From contig MLAK01000828.1 of the NCBI GenBank assembly GCA_001839685.1, forward strand, positions 39,019-58,290: a stretch of 19,272 nucleotides of DNA. The letters run 5' to 3'. Source of the stretch: Tritrichomonas foetus. Lineage: Eukaryota; Parabasalia; Tritrichomonadida; Tritrichomonadidae. A model generated the notes under the pieces. That model ran no database searches. It was given only the letters and a program-made list of their open reading frames with translations, and was not told where the DNA came from. The translations under genes and the position numbers were made by a program. This document shows, in pieces, positions 1 to 7,794 of the stretch (position 1 is the first letter of the stretch; every line of letters starts with the position of its first letter).

Positions 1-2472
1 CACATTGCAAGAGCAAATAAAGCTCGAGCACAAGCTGCTGAAGCTGAATCTCAATTCGAGAAAGATTTGAAGGAGAATGCCAAAGATGATGAGCCTTTAC
101 CACAAAAGAAGAAGGAAATGAATCTTGATGAGATTAATGCATACATGCGTGAACAACGACATATCGCTCGTGCTAACAGAGAACGTGCAATGCAAGTGGA
201 ACATGGTGCTGCAGCAAACGATGATGATGATGATGATGATGATGATGAGCCACCACCACCACCAAAGAAGAAAGAAATGTCTCTCGAAGAAATCAACGCG
301 TTCATGAGAGAACAAAGACATGCAAGAAGAGCAAATAGGGCTAAAGCTGAAGCTGAAGCACGCGGAGTCAATATGGATGATTTGATCAGACAAGCTGAAG
401 CTGAACAAAGAGCCAATCCAAAACTTGATAAAGATGATAACAATGGTGCAGCCGCTGCTCCACCGCCTGAAGAGGATAATGAACCACCACCACAGAAAGA
501 AAAGAAACCAGAAATGTCTTTGGCTGAAATCAATGCTTTCATGAGAGAACAAAGACATGCAAGAAGAGCAAATAGGGCTAAAGCTGAAGCNGAANNANNN
601 GGNGTCAANATGGANGANNTGATCAGACAAGCTGAAGCTGAACAAAGAGCCAATCCAAAACTTGATAAAGATGATAACAATGGTGCAGCCGCTGCTCCAC
701 CGCCTGAAGAGGATAATGAACCACCACCACAGAAAGAAAAGAAACCAGAAATGTCTTTGGCTGAAATCAATGCTTTCATGAGAGAACAAAGACATGCAAG
801 AAGAGCAAATAGGGCTAAAGCTGAAGCNGAANNANNNGGNGTCAANATGGANGANNTGATCAGACAAGCTGAAGCTGAACAAAGAGCCAATCCAAAACTT
901 GATAAAGATGATAACAATGGTGCAGCCGCTGCTCCACCGCCTGAAGAGGATAATGAACCACCACCACAGAAAGAAAAGAAACCAGAAATGTCTTTGGCTG
1001 AAATCAATGCTTTCATGAGAGAACAAAGACATGCAAGAAGAGCAAATAGGGCTAAAGCTGAAGCCGAACTAGCAGGCGTCAACATGGATGATTTGATCAG
1101 ACAAGCTGAAGCTGAACAAAGAGCCAATCCACAAGCTGTTGAACCCGCTGCAAAACCAGCACCAGAACCAAAGCCTGAGCCAAAACCACAACCGAAACCT
1201 GAGCCAGTTGCAGAAACCAAGCCTTCATCTATAGCTTCCGAAGGTGCTGGAGCATCAAAATTAACAATTGCAGAAGCACGCAGACAAGCACTTGCTGCCA
1301 AGAAAGCTAAGCTTTCGCAACAAGAACAACCACAAGTACAGCAATCACAACAGGAGCAACCACTACAAAAGCCACAACAGCATGAAACAGAATCAGCACC
1401 AAATAGTGCTAGAAACAATGGTAGTGAGCCACTCCTTGATCGTGCTGCAATGAAACAACTCTTTGCTCAACAAAGAAACGAAATTCGTCTCAATAGGGAA
1501 AGAATTAAAGCTGCTCAAGATGGTTCACATGATCCTAATTTGATGCCAAAGCGCGCTGCCCAGCCACCAGCGCCAACTAAAGTTCCACAAGTGAATCTTC
1601 AACCTTCATCTGCTCGTGCACAAAATAATCCACTTAAAACGTCTGCTCGTAGAATACTTTCTAACATCTCTCCACGTAAACCAACTTTTGCCGGTCAACA
1701 ACCACAGCCATCAGTAATGGCACTTTCTGATGGAGATGAACCAGCAGCCGCATCACCAATTCGTAATGATTCATCACATGATTCTTCAGGTGATTCATCG
1801 CCGGTTATTGAAAAACCAAAAATGGGAAGATTCGATCTTTCACAAGCACTCAATTCGAAATCTGCTGGTGAATTTCTTAAATCACGCTCAATCGTCCTTG
1901 ATGAACTTAAAACAGCCGGAGAAGATGATCTTGACAATCTTATCGACGATATTGGAAACAATAAAGATGAGTCAAACGAAAATGATGAATTCCACAATGA
2001 TAGTAACGATGATGAAAATAACAAAACTGAAAATGAAAACCAAAAAGATCACGAAGAAGAAAGTCAACTGAGTGGAATTCTTCAACAAGCTAAATTATTA
2101 AATGATGCACTTGATATTAATGAAGATGAGGCAGATAACGAAGCTGCTGCAGAAACTCATGAGGAAACGTCAAAGAATGAAAATGTTGGAGGAGCAATCG
2201 ATCAACCACAATTCTTCCTTCAAAATAAAGTCTTGAATTTCCCTGTTGTTAAAGATTCAGATTCACTTTCTTATAGAGCAGAAGCAATTCGAGCTTTCTT
2301 AGAACGTGAAGTTGGTCTTGATAAAGTAATTGCTTTGAAACAAGCAGTTCTTGAGCAAGATGCTCATTCCGTAAATGTCAGAAATATACTTGATGATGTT
2401 GAACCAGGTATTGTTGTATTAGCACAACAACTGTTAATTCTCGATGAATGCGTAGACCAAGTCCAAATTTGA
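1..2472 (+). CDS. C-terminal part of a repeat-rich protein, NEK-kinase-like tail (5' truncated)
   Basis: The frame is open from the first base and ends in TGA at 2470-2472, giving about 823 residues; the N-terminus lies outside the window. The visible part is charged and low-complexity. It contains repeated modules of the form EMSLxEINAFMREQRHARR followed by an AEA-rich helix, an Asp run from (GAT)n near 217-249, Pro runs near 250-265, a Lys-Pro-Glu-Pro stretch at about 1145-1220 and a Gln-rich stretch at 1315-1385. A further arginine-rich helix (QQRNEIRLNRERIK) lies near 1470-1510. The last about 65 residues (2264-2460) form a compact helical module, AIRAFLEREVGLDKVIALK onward, resembling the C-terminal helices of NEK1-type kinases. 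The kinase domain itself is not in the window, so this assignment is tentative. It might equally be another cytoskeletal coiled-coil protein. The repeats contain N bases. Confidence 0.6.
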   Translation, partial: HIARANKARAQAAEAESQFEKDLKENAKDDEPLPQKKKEMNLDEINAYMREQRHIARANRERAMQVEHGAAANDDDDDDDDDEPPPPPKKKEMSLEEINAFMREQRHARRANRAKAEAEARGVNMDDLIRQAEAEQRANPKLDKDDNNGAAAAPPPEEDNEPPPQKEKKPEMSLAEINAFMREQRHARRANRAKAEXEXXXVXMXXXIRQAEAEQRANPKLDKDDNNGAAAAPPPEEDNEPPPQKEKKPEMSLAEINAFMREQRHARRANRAKAEXEXXXVXMXXXIRQAEAEQRANPKLDKDDNNGAAAAPPPEEDNEPPPQKEKKPEMSLAEINAFMREQRHARRANRAKAEAELAGVNMDDLIRQAEAEQRANPQAVEPAAKPAPEPKPEPKPQPKPEPVAETKPSSIASEGAGASKLTIAEARRQALAAKKAKLSQQEQPQVQQSQQEQPLQKPQQHETESAPNSARNNGSEPLLDRAAMKQLFAQQRNEIRLNRERIKAAQDGSHDPNLMPKRAAQPPAPTKVPQVNLQPSSARAQNNPLKTSARRILSNISPRKPTFAGQQPQPSVMALSDGDEPAAASPIRNDSSHDSSGDSSPVIEKPKMGRFDLSQALNSKSAGEFLKSRSIVLDELKTAGEDDLDNLIDDIGNNKDESNENDEFHNDSNDDENNKTENENQKDHEEESQLSGILQQAKLLNDALDINEDEADNEAAAETHEETSKNENVGGAIDQPQFFLQNKVLNFPVVKDSDSLSYRAEAIRAFLEREVGLDKVIALKQAVLEQDAHSVNVRNILDDVEPGIVVLAQQLLILDECVDQVQI
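277..1131 (+). repeat. 237-bp in-frame tandem repeat, about 3.6 copies
   Basis: Copies begin at 277, 514, 751 and 988 (each at the ATG of MSL), exactly 237 bp or 79 codons apart. The fourth copy stops matching after 1131. Copy 1 differs from the others in its first about 30 bases; from about 303 on, the copies are almost identical at DNA level. Copies 2 and 3 carry N at the same alignment columns (591-620 and 828-857). A shorter, diverged related module begins at 118. Near identity of the DNA implies recent expansion or homogenisation. Confidence 0.93.
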
Positions 2473-2749
2473 TTTTGTTCTGGTTATTTCTATCTGATAT
2501 ACTAAAAATTTGTATTTATTATTATAAATAGATTTTTTTTTAAGAATCGAATCATAATTAACTCACCGGTTAGTGGACAATTAACCGCCAATTTGACCAG
2601 TGTTGTAAAAAACCTAAAAATCTGATATTTCGTCATTAATGGGAACCGCTCATGCTTTTCGTTATTTTTTGGAAATATTCAAAAATTCGGCCCCAAAAAA
2701 AATTATTATTTCTCATTCTTTCTTCAATAAATCATTTTATTACTAATTA
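2473..2749. other. intergenic spacer with a small hairpin
   Basis: No coding region is supported here. It follows the stop of the repeat-rich gene; a TAAA polyadenylation-type motif lies near 2502. A short inverted repeat, CGGTTA at 2567-2572 and TAACCG at 2582-2587, could form a 6-bp stem with a 9-base loop. The rest is AT-rich up to the mariner insertion point. Confidence 0.5.
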
Positions 2750-2751
2750 TA

Positions 2752-2777
2752 GGGTGTCCGGTAATGTGATGTCACTA
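2752..2777 (+). repeat. Mariner left terminal inverted repeat
   Basis: Ten bases GGGTGTCCGG, a 4-base variable spacer, then GTGATGTCACTA. The inner block contains the palindrome GTGATGTCAC-like core. It pairs with 4012-4037 with identical outer 10-mer and inner 12-mer; only the 4-base spacer differs. Confidence 0.9.
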
Positions 2778-2825
2778 AGTATAATAAAGTCATTTCTAAT
2801 AAGTCATTTTTTATTGATAAGTATT

Positions 2826-3836
2826 TCAAAATATGTAGTCTCCATTGGCATCAATAACTTTTTTCAGTCTATTTTGCCATTCTGCAAAAACTGAAAACAA
2901 AGTTTCCGATGGAATTTCATTGAAAATTTGGACTATTGTTTGAATCAAATGGCTTGGTGATTCAAAAACAATTCCTTTAACTTTTTCTTTAATAGTTCCA
3001 AATAAAAAAAAGTCGCTAGGCGCCAAATCAGGTGAATATGCCGGATGTGGAACTGATTCTAGTGAGTTTTCATTTATATATTTTTTGACAATTTTTGCCA
3101 CATGAGGCTTTGCATTGTCATAATGAACAAATAATTTTTTATAATTATTCGAGTTTTTAAACTCAACAATTTTTGACATAATGGCTGTAATATAATATGC
3201 AGCATTAAACTTTTCATTTGGCGGCAAAACATCAATATGAATTATCCCATGAGGGTTCCAAAATACAGTCACCATAAATTTAGTGATCTGAAACCCTGGA
3301 TTTTGAATAGTTGGGATTACTGAGTTTTCAGGAATCCATTGTGTATTGAAATCAGTCTTGGAATAAAACCAAGACTCATCTCCTGTTATTAAAAAGGTGA
3401 AATTAGTTTTTTGTTCTGCATTCAAAATTTTAAGAAGTTTTTTTGCCAATAAAACTCTATTGGCCTTTTGATTTTCTGTTAGAATATGTGGCACCCATCG
3501 AAGATGCACATGTTTATACATTAATTTTGATGTTAAACGATCATAAATTGTCGATTTTGGTTCACCTAAAACATTAGCAATATATCGACACGATGAATGT
3601 GGAAATTCGGTTAAAACATCTAAAATTTTCCAGTCAAGAATATCATAACTTTGGCACTTTTTCTCTTTTTTCACAGGCTGTGTGTTTTGACTTCTGTTCA
3701 GTTCTGCCATGACTCGGTAGATTTGTCTTTGAGACAAACATTTTTCTTTCAAGACACTCTTCATTTCTTCATATATTTCTTTGCCCCTTTTTCCTTCAAG
3801 CTGCAGAAAAGTTATGATTGAATGTTGATCAATCAT
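2826..3836 (-). CDS. Mariner transposase, DD34D
   Basis: 336-aa protein from an ATG at 3836, uninterrupted to TGA. It would bind the mariner ends and catalyse cut-and-paste transposition into TA sites in the nucleus. The N-terminal 110 residues carry two helix-turn-helix-like segments (about 5-48 and 68-106). WVPHILT at 114-120 matches the WVPHEL-type linker motif of mariners. The catalytic triad is visible: D153 in TGDESWF, D240 in VHYDNAKPH and D275 in YSPDLAPSDFFLF. Exactly 34 residues separate the last two, the DD34D signature. Length is normal for mariner (about 330-350 aa). There is no stop, frameshift or N within the gene, so this copy may encode a functional enzyme. Confidence 0.95.
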   Translation of the reverse strand: MIDQHSIITFLQLEGKRGKEIYEEMKSVLKEKCLSQRQIYRVMAELNRSQNTQPVKKEKKCQSYDILDWKILDVLTEFPHSSCRYIANVLGEPKSTIYDRLTSKLMYKHVHLRWVPHILTENQKANRVLLAKKLLKILNAEQKTNFTFLITGDESWFYSKTDFNTQWIPENSVIPTIQNPGFQITKFMVTVFWNPHGIIHIDVLPPNEKFNAAYYITAIMSKIVEFKNSNNYKKLFVHYDNAKPHVAKIVKKYINENSLESVPHPAYSPDLAPSDFFLFGTIKEKVKGIVFESPSHLIQTIVQIFNEIPSETLFSVFAEWQNRLKKVIDANGDYIF

Positions 3837-4011
3837 TTTTTAATAAACGTGCATCGTGTACGTTTATAAATTATTCTTTTTTTTTATGAAAAAGATTCTT
3901 TATCTCTATTTTCAGTCAAGAGAAAAAAAAATTGTTTTCAAAATTTTTATGTTAACATTGCATAGTTTATTATTTATAAATATAATGTATTGATTTCACT
4001 TCTAATGTGGG

Positions 4012-4037
4012 TAGTGACATCACNCCTCCGGACACCC
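4012..4037 (-). repeat. Mariner right terminal inverted repeat
   Basis: The reverse complement of this segment reads GGGTGTCCGG, spacer AGGN, GTGATGTCACTA, matching the left end. One base of the spacer (4024) is N. Confidence 0.9.
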
Positions 4038-4225
4038 TATATTATAAATGTTTCACAACAAATGTCGAAAAATCGAGTTAAAAAGTTATTTTTACGTCCC
4101 TAATTCGACCACACTAATTGATATAAAATAAGAGAGAATATTTATTTGTATCCATTTCGGTGAAGTTTTCCTTTGATCCATTGAATTAATGGTGTATTAC
4201 TTAAATGCATTTGTAATATCTAAAT

Positions 4226-4505
4226 GAAGAAGCGAGAAAATTTCAAGAGAAATCTATATCGGAGAAGACATTAAATCGATATAATAGTAGTATTAACCAA
4301 CGCATAAAATGTTTTGAATCAAATTGGCGAAGCGCCATTTCCATTGGATGAAAAAAAGATCTCTGAGTACCTTTCATTTAGATTGAGCCTTGAAAAGTTT
4401 TCTTTTGGAACAATAAAATCGGATTTAAGTGCAATTAGGCATTTTATAATTATAATTGAACGAGATTATAGAAATTTTAATGACCCCCGAAAAGCGACAT
4501 CATAA
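4226..4505 (+). pseudogene. Tyrosine recombinase N-terminal (core-binding) fragment
   Basis: Two frames joined by one frameshift near 4310 give about 93 residues. The first reads ARKFQEKSISEKTLNRYNSS; the second reads GEAPFPLDEKKISEYLSFRL then SFGTIKSDLSAIRHF. The pattern (ensTlnrY, P-hydrophobic-E-Yl, S-x-x-TI-x-x-xLSAIrhfh) is the SAM-like N-terminal DNA-binding domain of tyrosine recombinases such as those of Crypton or DIRS-type elements. It ends at TAA 4503-4505 with no catalytic domain following directly; a matching catalytic fragment appears at 5389. Inactive. The family within tyrosine recombinases cannot be fixed. Confidence 0.6.
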
Positions 4506-4579
4506 ATGGTCGGATAAATATAATCATTTTATTTTAATTTTGCAAAATGAAGTTCACTCTGTCTATCATTTTCTATTGA

Positions 4580-5330
4580 AGCTACCCAGCCATAAACAAC
4601 CCTCATCACCCTGAGATTTCATCCGAATTACTTTCCCAGTACAGTGATCAACTTGTCCAGCGAACAAGAATAACACATGAGATTGAACGAGAGCTCCAAT
4701 TCCGACATGGATCATTGCATCAAATTTTCGAGTCATTTAATCTTCCCTATCCAGAATTACTACGAGGTAGATCCCTTCCAAATCCTATCACAGACGAAGA
4801 AATTAATTGCTTTTAGAAGCGCATTTTCAGTGGGTTATCAAAGGACAGCGCACGCATTACGGAGGAAGAATATGAGAAACTTTTTGATGGAAAATATCTT
4901 ATCATTTTCCGCGAAAAACAACTCTTACGAACGCAACATAAACCCAAATTACCACCACAACAACTCACTTAATATGTCGTTTATTTTGTCAATCAAATTT
5001 GGCACACCAATCTTAATGAAATTGAACCCATGTGGGTCATTAATGAACCAGATGTCGAAAGAATTATATCATTGCTTTCATTGATGACAAAATGCGAAAA
5101 ATATTATATTAGATGAAATTGATAACAAACGGAGTCAAACATGCGTGAATCATCTCCGAGATGCTTGAAGTTCCGATACATTTACATTGAAAATAGTAAT
5201 CGATAGCGGCAAAGAATTTGTTGGCCGCAAATTTCAAGAGGTTTTCCAAGAATTTCATGAAGGACAATAGAGAACCAAACCTTTAATCCAGAGCAAAATG
5301 GAAAATTGAGCGATTCTGGAGAACATACGA
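4580..5330 (+). pseudogene. Degenerate DDE (rve-type) integrase
   Basis: Remains of an integrase spread over several frames. The first segment (4580-4819) is an open helical region including THEIERELQFRHGSLHQIFES, ending in TAG. It continues near 4860-4920 (ITEEEYEKLFDGKYLIIFRE). The catalytic core then appears: WHTNLNE at about 5000 (site of the first acidic residue, here Asn), IAFIDD-like sequence near 5070-5090, VIDSGKEFVGRKFQEVFQEF from 5196 with the second Asp at 5202, and NPEQNGK followed by IERFWRTYE near 5285-5328 with the Glu at 5308. Allowing two 1-base deletions between, the spacing is D-35-E. This is the retroviral-type integrase fold. It does not look like the usual Maverick integrase; the source family is unknown. 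Clearly dead. Confidence 0.6.
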
Positions 5331-5388
5331 GCAATCCAAAAGTCAAGGCACAACATTAGTCGATTCTGAAGATGAAACACAGGTTCAA

Positions 5389-5511
5389 ATAATATGTATT
5401 ATTATATTCGGATTTCTAGGTTTTATAAGAATATCAGAAATTATCGCTTTATATAACGAAGATGTTATATTGGAAAAGAATGGGCTACATATAAATATAA
5501 AAAAAAACTGA
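5389..5511 (+). pseudogene. Tyrosine recombinase catalytic-domain fragment
   Basis: An open segment reads IIFGFLGFIRISEIIALYNE, then DV, a short hairpin and HINIKKN before TGA. GF-hR-hSEI-x-x-L-x-x-xDV is the conserved box that holds the first catalytic Arg of tyrosine recombinases. The later box with the H-x-x-R and Tyr nucleophile is not recognisable downstream. The frame is continuous with the end of the preceding integrase relic (from about 5303), which may be chance. It is probably the same gene as 4226-4505, separated by the integrase insertion. Confidence 0.55.
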
Positions 5512-6006
5512 CCAGAATTACGAAGTTCATATGTGTGTTACTTTGGACACTTATAAGCGTATACACCTAGAGCATAGTTGCATTTTCTGGGATGCCATAA
5601 AAATTTAAAGTTCCCCCAATAATGTGTTTCTTTGCTGATTCCACTTTTTCGAATCAAGTACAACCTGGTGGAATGCCTCCAATTGTTGAAATGGGTGCTT
5701 ATGATATAATTTTGTTAGAAATAAAATAATTTATTAGTAGTGAGTTATGAGTCATTTAGAAGAAATAAAAAATTAAATTCTACACCAATTAGTGTGAGAG
5801 TGATTGATGATATCATTAAAAATTAAAGTGATGTTGCACTTATTGGTCCTTTACTTGTAATTGATGAGTTCATTTATTTATTAAAGATGTTGAAATGATA
5901 CTAGTCAAAAATGTTTAACAAATTTCACGGTGAAAGGTAGGTGAGACGTGAAATTTCTCATTTTTGGAGTGGAAATTTCCACTCCTTCATATAACTACTG
6001 CACTGC
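5512..6006. other. Decayed non-coding stretch with a 20-bp palindrome
   Basis: No continuous coding region. Short open pieces such as 5635-5730 (translating partly as QPGGMPPIVEMGAYDIILLE) may be leftovers of the recombinase or another element but cannot be assigned. GGAGTGGAAATTTCCACTCC at 5966-5985 is a perfect 20-bp palindrome. Confidence 0.5.
5966..5985. repeat. Perfect 20-bp palindrome
   Basis: GGAGTGGAAATTTCCACTCC equals its own reverse complement; the flanking bases (T on both sides) no longer pair. It lies about 20 bp before the IS630/Tc1-like relic and may belong to its end, but no partner copy is seen. Confidence 0.85.
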
Positions 6007-6312
6007 TTTCTTATTCCTGGAACTGTCAATAGAGAACTATTTCATATGTTTATGCAGTACTAAATCAACTCATTGCAACAACAAAGAATCATTGTTTTCT
6101 TGATAGATAGCGCATGTATCAATAGGCAAATCGAAAATAAAGTTAAAAAGGAAATCATGTTGCTCTTTACAATGTTGCATGATCGCCTGAACTCAATTTG
6201 ATTGAACACATTTTTGGCCATTGGAAGATCATTATTAAGAAGGAAGTGAAAGAATGGTCCAATGAAAATATTCATCTTATTTATTTGAAGATTCAATTTG
6301 GAAAAATTCACC
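6007..6312 (+). pseudogene. IS630/Tc1-like transposase relic
   Basis: Frame pieces read FLIPGTVNRELFHMFMQY, TAA at 6061, then RIIVFLIDSACINRQIENK with the probable second catalytic Asp at 6106, then, after a frameshift, SPELNLIEHIFGHWKIIIKK with the probable catalytic Glu at 6204. IDxAxIxR and YSPELNxIEhhFgxWK are the hallmark boxes of the DDE_3 (IS630/Tc1/pogo-related) transposases. The N-terminal DNA-binding part and first Asp are not visible. At least one stop and one frameshift mean it is dead. It is unrelated to the mariner at 2752 (Glu instead of Asp as last residue). Confidence 0.6.
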
Positions 6313-6514
6313 GGTTTTAGACTTTGAAATAATAGATTTAGATCCTCAAGGTAGCGAAACATTGGGCTTTCCCTTTGATTATGTTCATTATCCTGCAGTC
6401 TATATTGCTATTGGGAATTATTGTGCCATTCCACCTAATTCGCAACCAGAAAAGCAATTGTTATCGCAGGTATGTGAAAAAATGAGAGAGGATAAAAAAA
6501 GGCAAATAAATTAA
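6266..6514 (+). pseudogene. Open segment of unknown origin following transposase relic
   Basis: Eighty-two codons are open in one frame with no ATG near the start, ending TAA. It includes LDFEIIDLDPQGSETLGFPF and then VHYPAVYIAIGNYCAIPPNS. The composition is protein-like (aromatic and Pro/Gly content unlike random AT-rich DNA). It overlaps the end of the transposase relic in another frame, so it could be the continuation after a frameshift or a piece of a different gene. I do not recognise it. Confidence 0.35.
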
Positions 6515-6765
6515 TAAAAAGAAATGCGCCCAAAGCAACATATATTCATAAATGTCAGCCAAACAAAAAAAGAGTCTTTATACAAACTAACGAAATTCAC
6601 TTTTATACTCAAGTCAGCGATATCACAAAGGTGGTAATCGAAAATTTACTATGTAATGGAACAATAAGGTTCGAAAATTGGCAGCATAATGAATATCTGA
6701 AGGGACTTTCCTTTATTATTATGATTTATTCACAGCCTATTTGAAATATTATTTGACCAATCTTA

Positions 6766-6845
6766 CCTTTACTATCAATAACAACAATCGATAATTAATG
6801 TTATGACCAAGTTCGTCTGATTAAAGGTTTTAAATGTTAAGCAAA
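6766..6845 (+). repeat. 80-bp direct repeat, copy 1
   Basis: Identical over 80 bp to 7050-7129 (offset 284). The copy runs into a (CAAA)n stretch and 22 A residues (6863-6884). Confidence 0.9.
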
Positions 6846-6884
6846 CAAACAAACAAACAAACAAAAAAAAAAAAAAAAAAAAAA
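6842..6884 (+). repeat. (CAAA)n microsatellite and A22 run
   Basis: Five CAAA units are followed by 22 A residues. Confidence 0.9.
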
Positions 6885-7049
6885 TAAACCCCACAGAAAT
6901 TTCTGAGAATTATTGAGATAAAAAGTGATTTTATAACATTAATATCTTGATTATTTCTTATCATAAATCGTGCTTTTTATTATCATATGACCCTCCATCG
7001 AAAATTATAATGTTTTCCAAAATACAAAAATGAAGTATAAAAAAAATAN

Positions 7050-7123
7050 CCTTTACTATCAATAACAACAATCGATAATTAATGTTATGACCAAGTTCGT
7101 CTGATTAAAGGTTTTAAATGTTA

Positions 7124-7129
<6 letters not shown>
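7050..7129 (+). repeat. 80-bp direct repeat, copy 2
   Basis: Identical to 6766-6845, immediately preceded by an N at 7049 and followed by an uninterrupted run of 48 A residues (7127-7174). The N next to the start of the second copy makes an assembly join a real possibility. Confidence 0.9.

Positions 7130-7174
<45 letters not shown>
7127..7174 (+). repeat. A48 homopolymer
   Basis: Forty-eight consecutive A residues. The length is likely unreliable, since such runs slip in both cloning and sequencing. Confidence 0.9.
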
Positions 7175-7175
<1 letters not shown>

Positions 7176-7461
7176 GCAAGCATAGTTCAATTTACAATCA
7201 TATATGTGGCCTTTTGTATTATTCTCGAGCTAACAATCTTGATAATTTAGCACAAACAATTAAATTCTAAATTTTCAAAGACGAATTCAGGAGAAAGATG
7301 CAGTCTGGAATATATCCCAACGCAATACTCCTTTTTGATCCAATTTTGTTTGGTAAAATATTAGAAAAATATCCTATATCAATCAAATTGAATTTTTTTA
7401 TGTTAGTAATCACAATTATGTTTTCGGCTTTTTAAAAATTAATGAAGCTACTCATCTATAA

Positions 7462-7794
7462 ATAAACATAGAACAGATAATAAAAATTTCCCAAATTTCA
7501 AAGACAGATCAATTTTGTAATGGTGAATCAACATATTTTTATGGTAATGATTCAAACTACAGTCCGTTTCGTTATCTAGAATATTTAAATGATCTCAATG
7601 ACGAAGAATTTATTTTAAGGGAAAATCAATTTATTGATCTTCGACTACTTTATAAGATCCTAAAATCTATTCATGTTTTAGATGCTGAAATAGAATCCAA
7701 AATAACGATTTCTAAGAATTTTTTTTCATCAATTATAATGTTGAAAATTTGCATTCAACAGTTCAAATGTCATTACATTAATGTATTAATCTAG
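7462..7794 (+). pseudogene. Unassigned open segment, 110 codons without a start
   Basis: Open from after a TAA at 7459 to TAG at 7792-7794, without an initiating ATG; the first Met comes about 90 codons in. It includes ESTYFYGNDSNYSPFRYLEY and ENQFIDLRLLYKILKSIHVL, with amino-acid use typical of a real protein. A related upstream piece in other frames (about 7290-7440, for example PNAILLFDPILFGKILEKYP) suggests a longer gene broken by frameshifts. No family recognised. Confidence 0.35.

Larger units (their letters stand above)
2752..4037 (-). mobile_element. Full-length mariner transposon (Tvmar1-like)
   Basis: The element is 1286 bp, bounded by inverted repeats that begin GGGTGTCCGG at each end and flanked by TA at 2750-2751 and 4038-4039, the target duplication typical of Tc1/mariner elements. 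It holds one gene, a 336-aa DD34D transposase on the minus strand, with about 75 bp on one side and 200 bp on the other. Size, DD34D signature and host-like context agree with Tvmar1, the mariner described from Trichomonas vaginalis; the family name rests on my recognition, not on alignment. Confidence 0.93.

Noticed and set aside
51..1418. Long minus-strand open frames (51-1418 and 97-1032) opposite the repeat-rich gene
   Set aside because: They mirror the tandem repeat and give Cys/Ser/Phe-rich low-complexity translations; the plus-strand frame runs from base 1 to 2472 with sensible domains.
2567..2587. Hairpin CGGTTA/TAACCG as a transcription terminator
   Set aside because: Only 6 bp of stem with no T-run; eukaryotic context does not use such terminators.
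2652..2894. 80-aa plus-strand ORF crossing the mariner left end
   Set aside because: Runs over the transposon boundary and antisense to the transposase; chance frame.
4677..5084. 135-aa plus-strand ORF
   Set aside because: Out of frame with the integrase boxes seen in the same DNA; no motif of its own.
6060..6362. 100-aa minus-strand ORF
   Set aside because: Shadow of the IS630/Tc1-like transposase relic, whose catalytic boxes are on the plus strand.
6842..7174. Tandem repeats as a CRISPR array or telomere
   Set aside because: Only simple CAAA and A runs; no spaced repeat pattern.
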